Counted from the stretch's first letter, positions 41,430-52,584 are shown. The stretch: 64,000 bases of DNA from Phytophthora quininea (GCA_011947345.1 JAAVTG010000586.1:806001-870000); one strand, 5' to 3'. Program-made: numbers and translations. Notes: generated by a model not told the origin, from the sequence alone.

Positions 41430-42071
41430 AGGGAACGAGATGATAGATATCTCGAGTGTGTCGATATGCTGCTTTCCGACGTTTACAGCTGCGCCCATTC
41501 TGATGGCGATCTCTGGTGGGGAAAGGACGACGGATACTACGACCGCTACGGATTGTATCGCAGTCCAGCTTGGAAAGCAGTGAACGCTGCGGCTGCAAGT
41601 GGACATCTAGATGTCGTGAAATGCGCGATGGGGTATGTGCGTCTAAGTGAGGATAAAGACCCAGGTGACGGAAATTCGGTGCTGGCTACAGCTATTTCTT
41701 GCGGACATGTTGAGCTGGTGAAATGTCTCCTGGATAAAGATATTATTTGGTTCTGGAATGGCTCGGACGCACTGGGATTTGCAGTCGACGAAGGACGTCA
41801 CAAAATGGCAAGGCTGATCTACGACATGTATGCCACCGCTGGCGCTGGGAGCCTCTTGTTTTTCAATATGGTGCATTATGGACATCTCGATGCGGTGAAG
41901 TTCTTGGTCGACAGAATCCATCCCGACGACGAGTTGGTTGAGGAGGCTTTTGAGATTGCATATGATCACGAGCAGGTCGGCATTGTGGAGGCTTTATACG
42001 GTACCGGTAGAGCGCCGCCGGAGAAATACTATAGACACAAAATAAGAATGCGATATCTCCACGGAGGATGA
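41430..42071 (+). pseudogene. 5'-truncated ankyrin-repeat gene
   Basis: The open frame lacks the LPHVV module and start. Repeats include AVNAAAASGHLDVVKCAMGY, TAISCGHVELVKCLLDKD and NMVHYGHLDAVKFLVDRI, with a final partial repeat. The nearest paralogue in structure is the gene at 48459-50462. It begins where the M96-type pseudogene ends, so the two were joined by rearrangement. Confidence 0.65.
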
Positions 42072-42210
42072 AGCAAACTGCAGGCAATCGAAAATAAAAT
42101 ATGCAGTACTTGATGGACCAAAAGGAGCTTTAAAACAGCGACCGAGCTATCCTCACAATTTTGATATTGAATAGCACGTTTGGGTAAGCAAAAGATACTT
42201 CGCAACGCTG

Positions 42211-42908
42211 TTATTCGCCACTGCCTGCTTCACCTTCGTCTGCATCTTCGTTAGCAGCTGTAGCGTCTTGTACTGCATGGGATGAGATGGACACGCCCAG
42301 CTCCCGAGCGTCAGCCTTCTCCAACCGCTCCATCAGGTCCTTGCTGCTGAATTCAAAGTCAACGGGGGTCCACTTGGCATCTGCCAGTGGCGTATCGGCT
42401 CGCTGCAGCAAAGAAACATTCTAGTTAGCCCCAGGAGGTCTGCCCATCCAGTACAACCCTCCCACCTTGATGGAGAAGGACCGGAACAGACTCGTGACGC
42501 TGCTCGAGGGGTTGAACACGGGACCGGCAGCGCGGCTGACGCTGTCCGTGCGCTTCTCCAGCTCCCTCGTGGTCTGCAGCATCCTCCCCACATAGCGCTG
42601 CCCACAGTCCGCACCAGTTAACATTCGACTATATAGCACCCGTTGCCTTTGCCACGCACCTCGATGAGATTCACGCGGAGGAAAATGTCCTCAAGTTCGT
42701 GGCAATTGCTCAGCAGCTCCGTCAGCAGCTCCTCCTGTGCCTGCTGCGCGTCCTGGCGCAGCGCGTCGGCAGCCGCGCAGGCCTCGTCGATCTTGAAGAG
42801 TGCCAGCCCCATGCGCTCGTCTAGCGGCTGCGTGGCCTGCGCGGCCTCGTCCAGCAGCTCCTCGTAGTCGTCGCACAGCTGCTGGAACGCGCGCTTCAAG
42901 TCCGTCAT
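42211..42908 (-). CDS. Small acidic coiled-coil protein, three exons
   Basis: Exons 42660-42908, 42466-42597 and 42211-42402, with introns of 62 nt (GTGCGT...GGGCAG) and 63 nt (GTGGGA...CTGCAG), both phase 0. The product is about 190 aa. Heptad-rich helices come first (FQQLCDDYEELLDEAAQATQ, ALRQDAQQAQEELLTELLSN), then YVGRMLQTTRELEKRTDSVS and a Ser/Phe stretch (SSVTSLFRSFSIK), then an acidic tail. Size and pattern recall small subunits of trafficking complexes such as BLOC-1, but I cannot name one. The start lies 37 bp from the start of the divergent GBP-like gene, so they probably share a promoter. Codon use looks like a normal host gene. Confidence 0.75.
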
Positions 42909-42945
42909 TTTGTCAAGTAGAGATGGCTACATTTATCATCAAAAC
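42909..42945. promoter_or_regulatory. 37-bp gap between divergent start codons
   Basis: The two ATGs face outwards at 42908 and 42946. Promoter elements must overlap the opposite gene's 5' end. No TATA box is visible. Confidence 0.5.
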
Positions 42946-44919
42946 ATGGCCGCAACTTGGCGCAACGTGCCGCTAGCGGACGTGGCCGGCGCGCTGACGC
43001 CCGAGGGCACGCGCCTGTTAGAGCAGGACCTGGCGGACGAGCGACTGGCGGTGGTGACGCTGCTGGGGCCTCCGTCCACGCGCGTCGCTCGCTGCGAGCT
43101 GGTGGCGCGGCAATTGGCGCTGTCAGACGCCGTTGCCCCCGCCGCCGATGCGCTGGTGCTACTGGGCAGCGTCCAGTACTTAGAAGAGGACTTCCAGCTG
43201 CTGCTGTTGGACGTCAACACGACCGAGCGTGACGAGGGGCTGCAGCTGCTCACTGGAGCCTTCTGCGCGCTGTCGTCGCTGGTCATCTCGTGCTTTGATG
43301 AGATTGGGTCCTCACGCTGCCTGCTGCCAGATCTGCCAGCCTTCCAGTCGCTCTTCCAAACCCTTGTGCGGGACTACAACACCATGGAGGTGTACGAGAT
43401 GCTGCCCAAGATGCTTAGCGTCGATTTCTCGCCCAGTCGCTCGCTCGCGGACAAGCTGGCGGCCAGCGAGAGCGAGGACAAGGTGGAAGCGCTGGACAGT
43501 CTCATCCGGTTCAAGAAGAAGGGCATCTCCTACCCGAGAAGCTTCCGGTTTGACGAATTCTGTGGCGCCCACTCTACAGTAAAAGATTGTTCGGACTGGA
43601 GGTGACAGGAGAGATGCTGGGAGGTCTGCTGCACATCCTGTCGCTGCAGGCGTTGGGTCAGGACCCACTCGACTTTGGCACAGCCTGGGACGACTATGTA
43701 GAGGAAAAGTGCCGAGTACTAGCGGAGGACGCTTTGAACACGTACGTAGACTGCGTGCACCCGTCTGTGCTGGAGAACCCGCCCATGGGACTGGACGCGT
43801 TCACGCAACTGCACGAAGAGATCTGGCGACTGAGTATGGACGTCTACCACACGGCGAGCAAATTCAGGTCGACGCGCTATCGAACGGTGCGAAATAAGCT
43901 CAAATCTGACATTCGAGCCAGCTACGAGACCGAACTAGAGACGTTGAGGCGGAAATCACGCCAATATTGTGAGGAGCTGCGGCAGACACTGTGGACAGAG
44001 CTGCTTGCACGCGCTACTCATGTCCATACCTTTCCAGCAATGCTGGCTGCTGTCCAGGAGTTTGATCAGCAGTTCAATGAGAGAGCACGCGGACCGGAGA
44101 AAACTGCTGTACTTCGTGACTTTTACCAGCACGAGGCCATTCAAGCCTTCCAAAACTTGGAAAATGTTGTGATGCAGCAGCTCAGTGAGTCTCGACTAGA
44201 AGAGCTTCGCCTTCAACTTGAAAAGGATTTTGCTGACAAGAAAGAGGCTCTAGTGGAGCATTTCCAACAGGAAGAAGCTCAGCTCCGTGCTGGGGTGACA
44301 CGTGATCTAGAGACAATGCAAAAGATGCACGAGGCCAAGGCCGCTCGCGTGAAACTCGATGGGAGTGAAAGCAAACGGTTGCGGGAAGAAATTAATGAAC
44401 TGAAGCGACAAAATGCAGAGCTAGAGGAGAGAGCGATTGTGCTTGAGCACGCCCAGCAAGACGCAGCGAACCAAAAATCAGTGCAATCAACAAAAGTAGA
44501 GGAGCTGGAACTTGCAGTGCGGCGCGAAATGGCTAGTCGCACAGAGCTGGTGGATACTCTTGCACTTACAATCAAAAATGCCGAGGCAAAGGAGACAGCG
44601 CTAAGCGAGAAGATCGCGGAGCTGCAGCTGGAGTTGGGAGAAAAACATTTCGTGTCGAAGGTGAGCTGCAGGATTTGGCCCAGCAGCTGCGGAAGACCAA
44701 CGAGGTACGTGGTGACGTTGGTTTATGAATGGGATCAAGAGCACTAATATTGATGTTACTTGCTATGCACAGGAAAAAGAAGAGTTGCAGAAGAAATTAA
44801 ACGAGTTTTTCCTAAAGGTGACTGCGCTACCGGAAGCATTGCAACAGCATCTCTTTTGCTTGGAAGGCGACGGTCAGGTCGATTTTGCGGATGCTCTAAC
44901 GAGCTACATGAGTCGGTAA
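42946..44919 (+). CDS. Guanylate-binding-protein-like, degenerate G motifs, two frameshifts
   Basis: From ATG 42946 an N-terminal GTPase-like domain (about 200 aa) leads into a long helical domain typical of GBPs (AFQNLE..., LEELRLQLEKDFADKKEALV) and a coiled coil. The intron at 44705-44772 (68 nt, GTACGT...CACAG) joins QQLRKTNE to EKEELQKKLNEFF; stop at 44917-44919. GBPs are dynamin-like GTPases that remodel membranes or coat microbes. Here the P-loop position reads GPPSTRVAR (residues 41-49) without GKS, and the DTEG switch reads DVNT, so GTP binding looks lost. Frame changes are needed near 43567 (EFCGA to PLYSKRLFGLEV) and 44640 (an A5 run, to TFRVEGELQDLAQQL). The rest is uninterrupted, which suggests sequence errors or recent damage. 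Confidence 0.75.
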
Positions 44920-44949
44920 AATAAGCCAGTGAACATATACAAGCACACT

Positions 44950-45350
44950 CGCTCAAGGTGTTCGAAGCTGTTGCCTGCTCTCGAAACAAATACTCTCAGC
45001 GTGATTTGTGCTTGGCCATGAACGCCAACTCGACCGTGCACTCGTCAAACGTTTTGGCATGAAGGTGTCCAACGCGCTAGCCGTAAGTCGAGGATCGGAG
45101 CGTACCCACTTAATGACATCGTGGTCTTTTGTTTTAGCAGCGAAGGAGCAGCACATTGCCAGCAAGGTCACTTGTGAGGTCTTCAAGCAAGCCGTAGCTT
45201 GGCCAAAAATGACCGCGTGGTGAAAGTGTTGCTGAACAAACCAGCTCTCGAGAGCAAGGCGATCGTGATCGTGGCAAAGTACTTGGAGAGCACAGTATCA
45301 GGGATGTGATGGAGTGTGCCATTTGGATACTTGCCATGCTCAAGGCAGCG
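44950..45350. pseudogene. Ankyrin-gene remnants on both strands
   Basis: The minus strand at about 45040-45130 reads HDVIKWVRSDPRLTASALDT, which matches DVVNWLRNDCRLTANAVANA of the ankyrin gene at 48459-50462. The plus strand at about 45200-45295 reads KNDRVVKVLLNKPALESKA, matching its last repeat. Opposite orientations show that the remnant was rearranged. Confidence 0.55.
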
Positions 45351-45505
45351 ATATATGCCACGAAAGACTCGAGAGTTAAAGAGATCGGCCATCACCAGGT
45401 TTTCGTGGTATATTTTTATTTCTATGCATCCGGTGCGCGTCAAAATGATGCTTACTCTCACGTAGTTTAATGTCGTGAACGCTGCACAGTAAATCCTCAA
45501 CATCA

Positions 45506-46409
45506 TTAGCGAGGCGGAGGTATTACCGCGAGGTAGTTCGTACTCTCGGGGACGTACGGGTCTTCATTCACCCACCGACTCGCAATCGGAAACTGATACG
45601 TATCGAGCAGGTCGTTCACTGCTGGGAACTGCCCCAAGATCATGGCTCGCAAGCTCTCATCGACCACCTTGTGCCCGTCCACACTAAAGTGGATGCCGTC
45701 CGAGAACAGCGTCGTCCCATTCATGGCGTTAAACTGCGAGTACAAGTCCCAGACAGGAACTCCAGTCGTCTTGGCAGCCTCGATGCACGCATCAGCACAC
45801 TTTCTCATCATCTCGTTCGACCGATCCAGCACCCCTTTCCTGGAGTCGTTTCTTGCAGCAGCAATCTGCTCTCTGGCAGCTTCGTCGATGGTGGGTGGGG
45901 TGATCAATAGGACCTTCGAGTTGGGTGCCACCGCCTGAAATCTCTTGACGATGGTCACAAGGTTTTGAGTGTAGTTGGCGATGGGGACGTGCAACTCCTT
46001 ACTGCTTCCGTTCGACAACGCTGCACCGTTCGTGCCCAGCAAAACCGTGATGAGAGCGGGGTCGTACTTGCCGATTTTGATCTCTTTCTCGACACCAGGC
46101 AGAGCGTTCTTGAGGTACCATTTGAAATTCATAAACCGATGAGCGAAATACTCTCACTCACTCACTAACGAGGAAATCCGTACCTGGTGCTGTATGCTGA
46201 AAGAGCTCGAACGATAGTATCGGTGGAGCGCGAGTATCGACCGGCCAAAAGAGAGTGAAGCCGTTCTCCGATAGCCTGGTACCCAATTCCATGAGCGAGC
46301 CGCCCACGGAGAGCAGAGCCGTTCGGTCGTTGAAGCCGGTGGTGGAACGTGCCGAGGCAGATGTGAAAACACACGCGAAGAAAACGAATAGAGCTCGGAA
46401 GGATGGCAT
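45506..46409 (-). pseudogene. Secreted GDSL/SGNH esterase, damaged
   Basis: The first exon starts MPSFRALFVFFACVFTSASA, a clear signal peptide. The esterase body ends at 45506. Family marks: block I VGGSLMELG, in which GDS has become GGS; block III-like LLGTNGAAL; block V DGIHFSVDGH with the Asp-His pair. It resembles isoamyl-acetate-hydrolysing esterases, which cleave short acyl esters. Compared with its inverted copy at 47853 it has lost one C near 46257 (CACTCTC against CACCTCTC). The frame then continues as SLLAGRYSRSTDTIVRALSA up to an intron donor (GTACGG, 46174). The expected acceptor before TGGTACCTCAAG reads TTTCAA instead of CAG. Frameshift, changed splice site and Asp-to-Gly change together suggest loss of function. 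Confidence 0.7.
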
Positions 46410-46625
46410 TGTGTCTCCGCGTCAAATCAATGGATGACGAAAAGCAAAACTTGCCATCGCCACAAGAGAGACCATGTCGTCGCGTAGGACGGTTGCCATG
46501 AGTGAAATCGATTCAAACGTCCGGTTCGGATGTGCACCAAGATGAGTAAGAGCATCAGACCTTTACGAGGTATCACGTAACGCCGCAGACAAGCTGTCGT
46601 AGTGTACTCAAAGAGAGAGAAGAAA
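46249..46625. repeat. Inverted repeat, left arm (esterase promoter and first exon)
   Basis: Nearly identical in reverse complement to 47636-48013. It holds the upstream region and the signal-peptide exon of the esterase gene. The arms are about 1 kb apart. Confidence 0.9.
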
Positions 46626-46639
46626 TAAATACAAGCCGT

Positions 46640-47600
46640 ATATCTTTTGAGACTCAACAAAATGCTACCCACGTCGACGACAAGCGGCTGGCAGCCCAGA
46701 AGCGCTTGAAACGTGTTGCCACTCCCTATAACCGGAGCACGGGGACGTTTGTTGTCCTCCGCTTTGACGCGGCTGGGATTGCTAAAGGCGCCGCCTCCTC
46801 GCTAAGGGGCAAATCCGAGCAGGTTTCGTGTTGGGTGCAGTAATAAATGAAGTTGTCTTGTGTCGAGCCATCCGTGAAAATCAAACGGTTACTTCTCCCA
46901 TTTTGGCCAGAAATGTCACGACTGCGCTGCTAATACTTATTCAATGAAGCGTTGTAGTGACAACACTCTCTCGGCCTTAGTTATAAAAGAGCGGTCGCTC
47001 TTTCGTTCACGAGATGGATCTGTTTGGAGACAACATCGGCTTTATGTCGTCGATGAAATGATGAAAGGTAAGGCTTGAGATCGGTAAAGCTTCCTGCGTG
47101 ATCATCAGATCGGCACGGGAAAAGCTGTTCAATCGTGATGAAATTCCTGGAGGATAGATCACCTCACACAAAACGCTATTACCCTCCGAATGGGGCTCTA
47201 CGACCACGCTACTGTATCAATTCGTTAGCTGCAGGGAGAGCGAACATCTGCTTTCAAATGTGTTGGTATCTTCCACGTTGGCGACGTTGCCGAGTGAACT
47301 GACCAGCTATTTGGCCATGTGTGGATACTCGCGTCCCTCGTAAACATCCAGGCCTCGCTGGAGCCGTAAGGAGGAAATTGAATTGATTAACTGTTTGTTT
47401 TGGCTGTTCGTAAACATCACTTCAATGATTATGGCACGCACATTGGTGGGATCTCTTTGAGATCTGTTTGTTGGCGATCGTTTGATTCGCAACGCAGTAC
47501 CAGCCGAGTCTTGCTGCGCTTGCTTCATGAAATCCGTCCCCGACCGATTAGCTCGTAGTCGACCATAATCCACTTTCCTCTTTACTAGACTACCTGTATT
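46640..47600 (-). other. Spacer between inverted arms, unassigned frames
   Basis: Minus-strand frames at 47007-47207 (EPHSEGNSVLCEVIYPPGIS) and 47307-47573 look coding-like but are separated by stops and match nothing I know. A plus-strand frame at 46675-46841 (RSTGTFVVLRFDAAGIAKGA) is also open. Possibly a decayed gene; no function assigned. Confidence 0.3.
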
Positions 47601-47635
47601 GCTTTTGCTTCAGGCTGCACAACACACCCCTCTTT

Positions 47636-48013
47636 TCTTCTTCTCTCTCTTTGAGTACACTACGACAGCTTGTCTGCGGCGTTACGTGATACCTCGTAAA
47701 GGTCTGATGCTCTTACTCATCTTGGTGCACATCCGAACCGGACGTTTGAATCGATTTCACTCATGGCAACCGTCCTACGCGACGACATGGTCTCTCTTGT
47801 GGCGATGGCAAGTTTTGCTTTTCGTCATCCATTGATTTGACGCGGAGACACAATGCCATCCTTCCGAGCTCTATTCGTTTTCTTCGCGTGTGTTTTCACA
47901 TCTGCCTCGGCACGTTCCACCACCGGCTTCAACGACCGAACGGCTCTGCTCTTCGTGGGCGACTCACTCATGGAATTGGGTACCAGGCTATCGGAGAACG
48001 GCTTCACCTCTCT
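47636..48013. repeat. Inverted repeat, right arm
   Basis: Mirror of 46249-46625. Few differences: GDS is intact here, and CACCTCTC keeps the original frame. Confidence 0.9.
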
Positions 48014-48218
48014 TTTAGCAATTTCGCAGCTGAAAGAATCGCTTCACGCGGCGTCATGGACAACACGTCGATATGCTCAACCAAAGCATCAGAATCCCAT
48101 CAGACAGCTTCCATCCGTACAACTTCTTAACTATTCGACCAGTGTTCCCGATAATGCAATTTCTAGATTGATATTTGCTTGGGAAGAGACAAAATGGATA
48201 ATGCAATTACTCGAATGA
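47853..48218 (+). pseudogene. Truncated inverted copy of the esterase gene
   Basis: Signal peptide and block I are intact (FVGDSLMELGTRLSENGFTS). After about 48015 the sequence is unrelated to the esterase and the frame runs into a stop at 48218. Only the promoter and start of the gene were copied, so no enzyme can result. A short secreted peptide is possible in principle. Confidence 0.75.
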
Positions 48219-48458
48219 GGCTGAGTTTTATAAACAAGGTTTTGAAAGTGGAGTTCGTCAACGTATTTGAAGTGTTGTGAAAGCTACTCGTATTCTCGAC
48301 TCCACTACCAAGGTTCTGAAAGGCGGAAGGCAAGCAAAACTGTAATATAATGCCTCTCGTGCGCTGATTTGTTGGTGCTTATGGCACCCTCAGGCTACTT
48401 TCCTGGCATAAAATAAAGAGCTATAGAGATGAAATTAATTATTAAATGCAAATACATT

Positions 48459-50462
48459 TTAATGGGTATTATTTTTCGGGACCACTGTATTCGACTGTCG
48501 CCCCTCCCTGGTGCGATCCATCTTAGTCTGAAAGAAATGTAAATTCTTCGGGCTTTCAAAACTTTGGTCGCTACACCTGCTAAAGAAAGAAAATGTGCTC
48601 TTATCACTCAAAAACTTGGATAAGGTTAGTGTCCTTCTGCAACTTTCACCCAAATGGGCCTTCATGTTCTCGTTGAGGAGTTTCGCAGAATGAGGGGGCC
48701 CGTATCGTGAAAGTTCGTTGGGAAAAGTGTACGGCGGTTGATAGCTAAGTTGTTCACGCAAGATACGTCTGAGTACCGAGTCATCCGTACTCAATATGGC
48801 TGCATTCAGTACGTCGGGTGCCCAGCTCGCATCTTTCATCATATCCCAAGCCAACCAGCCCCAGCACTGAGCCGCTTCCACAAATGCCTTATTCTTTATT
48901 GCTTGCGGGATGGCTGACTTGGCGAGTAATAACTTCACCACTCGATCATTCCCATCAACCACGGCTTTCTCGAAGACGCTGCAGATAACGTCGACGGAGA
49001 GGTTCTCTTCATTGTACAGCAGCTCAACCATGCATTCATTCTCGGCTTCAGCAGTATTTGTGAAAGCGTTGGCAACTGCGTTAGCAGTAAGTCGGCAATC
49101 ATTACGTAGCCAATTAACGACGTCTGGATCGTTAAATTCGGCAGCGCGGATGAAAGCAGTATCGATCACTGGAGATGAAATAGCGGGCATCAACAGCAGA
49201 AATGTTACGATCGACTCGCGATCATCGCGGGCCTTGAAATACTGCGTATCGGTGGCGAATTGGAACGCTGCAACAGCACTGGTGCTCGAGATATGCTCCT
49301 TTTCGAGTAGAAATTGTAGGACGGCCATACTGCCGACTTTTTCGAATGCGCTGTTGGCAGCCTGCGGAGAAACGCGCCTGTAATTGTACAGGAAAACGGT
49401 CAAGTCGAAATCTCCTGCGTACACAGCGGTCTTGAACGTCTCCTCGAACATACTTTGCGAAACTTGTCCGATCTTAAGTAGCACCTTCAAGCTGTCGATC
49501 CGAGCGTGATACGCAGCCACTGAAAGCGCATTGCTGAGAATCTCTGGAGTGTTGTGTCCGCTCATGTATAAATACCTCACGGACTTGGCGCTCCCCTTTG
49601 GGATCATTTCCACCAGCAAATCACGCTTTGTTCCATACTCGACATACGCCTCGCAAACCATTCGGATCGCAGCTTCGTTCATCACTGCAATCGCGAACTC
49701 GACGACCTTCAAAATCTCCCATCGAAATCGTAGCGGATTGGTCAGAAACTTGACAACCTCGAGGTTCCCCTTCGCGATAGCGCGAAGCAACACGCCACAT
49801 CCTTTGCTTGCAAAACGTGTACAATCAACGAAGTTGACTGCGAATTCCATCACAGCGAGATGACTTCCTACCGCTGCTGCTTCCAACACGAGCGAGATGT
49901 CGCTGTATCGAGAATCTTCATCTAGAATGGGGAGCAGGAACTTGACAACATCCAGGTGGCCGTTTCGAGCGGCAGCCACCGCCGCTTTAGCGACGGCGTG
50001 ATCAACGTCGTACTCTTCCTGCCTCTCATAGTACTCTTCCCGGATCTTACGGTAGTCGAGGTGGCTGGATCCCCTCCAGGCATCGTTCATTACTTCTGCA
50101 TACCACCGTCGGAATTTAAAATACCGCATTTTCAGCAACCTGAATTGCCCCAATCTCGCAGCAGAGACAATGGCTTCGTGAGGTGACATCGACCACTCGT
50201 CAATCGCTTCGACCACATGCGGAAGCGCCATAATCTCAGTGGGGAGTGCCCCTCCGCGTAGCCTCTTGGTTAGCCGCCCATACGCGGTGGCCAGCTCCTG
50301 GTGTTCTCCGTCGCCTGCCTCCATGTCGTCTGCAGCATTCGTACGCGCTCTCTTGGTGTTGACACGCCTGCTAGACGCAGTCCCGCGAAGAGAAATCGAC
50401 GAGACCATGGCAATCTGGTTCGAGTTGAACTCTTTTTGTGTAGGGTTCAACATAGCTTTCAT
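48459..50462 (-). CDS. Ankyrin-repeat protein, intact 667-codon frame
   Basis: The longest undamaged member of the local ankyrin family. The first ATG is at 50460-50462; an alternative at 50406-50408 (MVSSISLRG...) gives a basic start like that of the paralogues. Order: basic NLS-like region (SRRVNTKRART), LPTEIMALPHVVEAIDEWSM module, then about fifteen degenerate ankyrin-type repeats, for example AAVAAARNGHLDVVKFLLPI, RAIAKGNLEVVKFLTNPL and TAVYAGDFDLTVFLYNYRRV. The last repeats (AIPQAIKNKAFVEAAQCWGW) lead to a less ordered tail. Likely a protein-binding scaffold; no enzyme domain is present. No signal peptide or membrane helix seen. Serves as the reference for the broken copies at 44950, 51224, 53977 and 55234-57373. 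Confidence 0.8.
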   Translation of the reverse strand: MKAMLNPTQKEFNSNQIAMVSSISLRGTASSRRVNTKRARTNAADDMEAGDGEHQELATAYGRLTKRLRGGALPTEIMALPHVVEAIDEWSMSPHEAIVSAARLGQFRLLKMRYFKFRRWYAEVMNDAWRGSSHLDYRKIREEYYERQEEYDVDHAVAKAAVAAARNGHLDVVKFLLPILDEDSRYSDISLVLEAAAVGSHLAVMEFAVNFVDCTRFASKGCGVLLRAIAKGNLEVVKFLTNPLRFRWEILKVVEFAIAVMNEAAIRMVCEAYVEYGTKRDLLVEMIPKGSAKSVRYLYMSGHNTPEILSNALSVAAYHARIDSLKVLLKIGQVSQSMFEETFKTAVYAGDFDLTVFLYNYRRVSPQAANSAFEKVGSMAVLQFLLEKEHISSTSAVAAFQFATDTQYFKARDDRESIVTFLLLMPAISSPVIDTAFIRAAEFNDPDVVNWLRNDCRLTANAVANAFTNTAEAENECMVELLYNEENLSVDVICSVFEKAVVDGNDRVVKLLLAKSAIPQAIKNKAFVEAAQCWGWLAWDMMKDASWAPDVLNAAILSTDDSVLRRILREQLSYQPPYTFPNELSRYGPPHSAKLLNENMKAHLGESCRRTLTLSKFLSDKSTFSFFSRCSDQSFESPKNLHFFQTKMDRTREGRQSNTVVPKNNTH

Positions 50463-50514
50463 GAGAAACAATTTTCTTATCGAACAAAATTATCATGATC
50501 TATCTAGTATTTAA

Positions 50515-51200
50515 CTTGGGCTACGCGAAGACTGGGACAGACAATTTTGTTTGAACTAAAAAAAAATGATTGAGGCACTGCATCTAACGGGCCTGCTTCG
50601 CAGCCGCATCATCTGCGGTGCCTATCCTCAAAGGCACTGAATGAGAGCTACTAGTAAAAGGCTATTAACAAAAGCTAATACAGTTCTCTTCAACAGAAAC
50701 GGCTTCGCACTTTCCGCAGGAGTAAACACTTGAATTAGATATCTATGGTAAAAGCACTGGTGTCACAGTTGCAGGTTGGCCTTCGTCGCTTTCTCCTCGT
50801 CGAAATGCTGCTCTTCCTCCTTTCCGGTCAGATACGGTAAGTGGTGGCGGTGCGATTTTATTGAGGTCTAGGCACTGCTCTGAAACAAATTGTCTGGAGG
50901 TAGTACAGGTTGGGTTTGACTCGGGGGTTAACGACAACGTAGTCTTGACTATCCCGGTAATACCGGTTCGGACAACGCGCTCAATAATCTGTTTGGGCTT
51001 GTCAGCACTTTCTATCCCAGTATAAATGGGTTCCATGACAAAATAGGCCTTTCTAGTGCGTCTGCTTCGCTCAGTTCACTTGTTCAGTACAGTCTTGCCC
51101 AAAAGAAAGAAAGAAACAAACTATCTATCTTATCCCGGCCGTAATGGATATTTCCGAAAAGTGCCTTCACTGAAGTCCAAAAAGTAAATCTTAGTACGAT
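50515..51200. other. Intergenic, nothing seen
   Basis: Short frames without domains. The phrase gcagccgcatcatctgcgg at 50599-50617 forms an imperfect hairpin. Confidence 0.35.
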
Positions 51201-51223
51201 GAACAAGATGGATCGGCGCTCGA

Positions 51224-52162
51224 ATGCCAAGGAGGGGCGAGCGGAACGAGATGAAGAGTCAGGAAAATGAAACAGAGTCATTAAGAAGTTGCATGCCTGA
51301 TCGGATTCTGCCGCTCCCGCACGTGGTTCAGAAGATCGATGAGTCGTCCATGACGCCGCGTGAAGCGATTCTTTCAGCTGCGAAATTGGGGCAGGTAGAG
51401 ATGCCCAAGACTCGATGTAGCGAAGTTGAGCGAATACGTCAAGAATTTACGCTCGGGCGTTCTGAAATTTCTGATTAGTCCTCGTCGCTTTCGTTGGGAG
51501 ATTTTGGACGTGGTCGAACATGCGATTGCGGGAATGAATGACGTTGCGATCGAGATGGTTTATCAGACGTACGCACCGGACTGGATCTGCTCGTGGATTT
51601 AATCCCAACGGGGAGCGCAGTGTCCGTGAGTTATGTGTACCACAACAGATGCAACCCCTAGAGGTTCTTGGTGCCGCATTCTCGATAGCTACCTATAATG
51701 ACTGTGCCGACATCTTGGAAGTTCTGCTCGAGGACGGACAGATTTCTCAAACGACATTTGACGAACCATTCATTCACGAATGCGCTTTCTAATGGGAAAA
51801 TTCAACGCTATCAGGTTCATGTATGAACAGAAGAGAGTCCCCCGCAGCTCGTCGATTCCGCGTTCAAAAGAGTCGGCAATATGGCCGTCCTATACTTCCT
51901 GATCGAACATGAGGATGTTGCGAGCGAAAGTCTCATCGCTGCTTCCCATCTCATCACCGGCAACCAATACTTCAACAACCGCATCGAAATGGTGAAATTT
52001 CTGCTCGAGAAACCATCGATTTCGTCTCAGGTTATCGACGACGATTTCGTTGGTGCTGTGGAACACAAGGACCTCGATGCCATAAACTTGTTGCGCTACG
52101 ACCTCCGACTGACGGTTAGTGCAGTGACCGAAATCGCTGCGACTGATGGTAACTACATGTAG
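51224..52162 (+). pseudogene. Ankyrin-repeat pseudogene
   Basis: Collinear with the gene at 48459-50462 but in pieces: ILPLPHVVQKIDESSMTPRE (51301-51360), then a deletion to SPRRFRWEILDVVEHAIAGM, then RVPRSSSIPR..., SNMRMLRAKVSSLLP (shifted), and MAVLYFLIEHEDVASESLIA up to DLDAINLLRYDLRLTVSAVT. At least four frame breaks and the loss of the first repeats show a dead copy. Confidence 0.75.
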
Positions 52163-52584
52163 TGCGATGAGAGTATGAACGGTGAATAGTGACTGGTGAT
52201 GCCTTGTGAAGTGAGGGCGAGCCCAACGGTAACGAGCGAATCTCTCCGTGGCGTTGGTACGAACATTGAGAATATCTTGACCGCATCATCCACGCCTGCT
52301 GTCGATGTTTTCTGGACCAACACCACCCAACATGCCTCAGAGTTTACGTGGGACTTACCGTACTCTGGCTCAAGAGGGTCACTCGACCCTTTCGGTGCGA
52401 CAGCCTATCCATTCCGAACGAACAGATGACGAATCCCGCAATACATTATCCTTGATGAGATCGGCTCGGTTGAGTAGCAGTAATGCCCACTTTCTCATCG
52501 CAGTCCTATCTTCACGCGCACTCCTGGGGCGAAGTCACTTGATCCCTGTCACGCTGATCGAGATTGCACGCTGCTGTCATTTCA

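Noticed and set aside
43560..43610. Very short intron to explain the GBP frame change
   Set aside because: The only GT...AG candidate (18 nt) keeps the frame and so does not solve the break; a one-base indel does.
47007..47573. START-domain gene on the minus strand
   Set aside because: A loose resemblance in a short stretch only; stops separate the frames and no family motif is visible.
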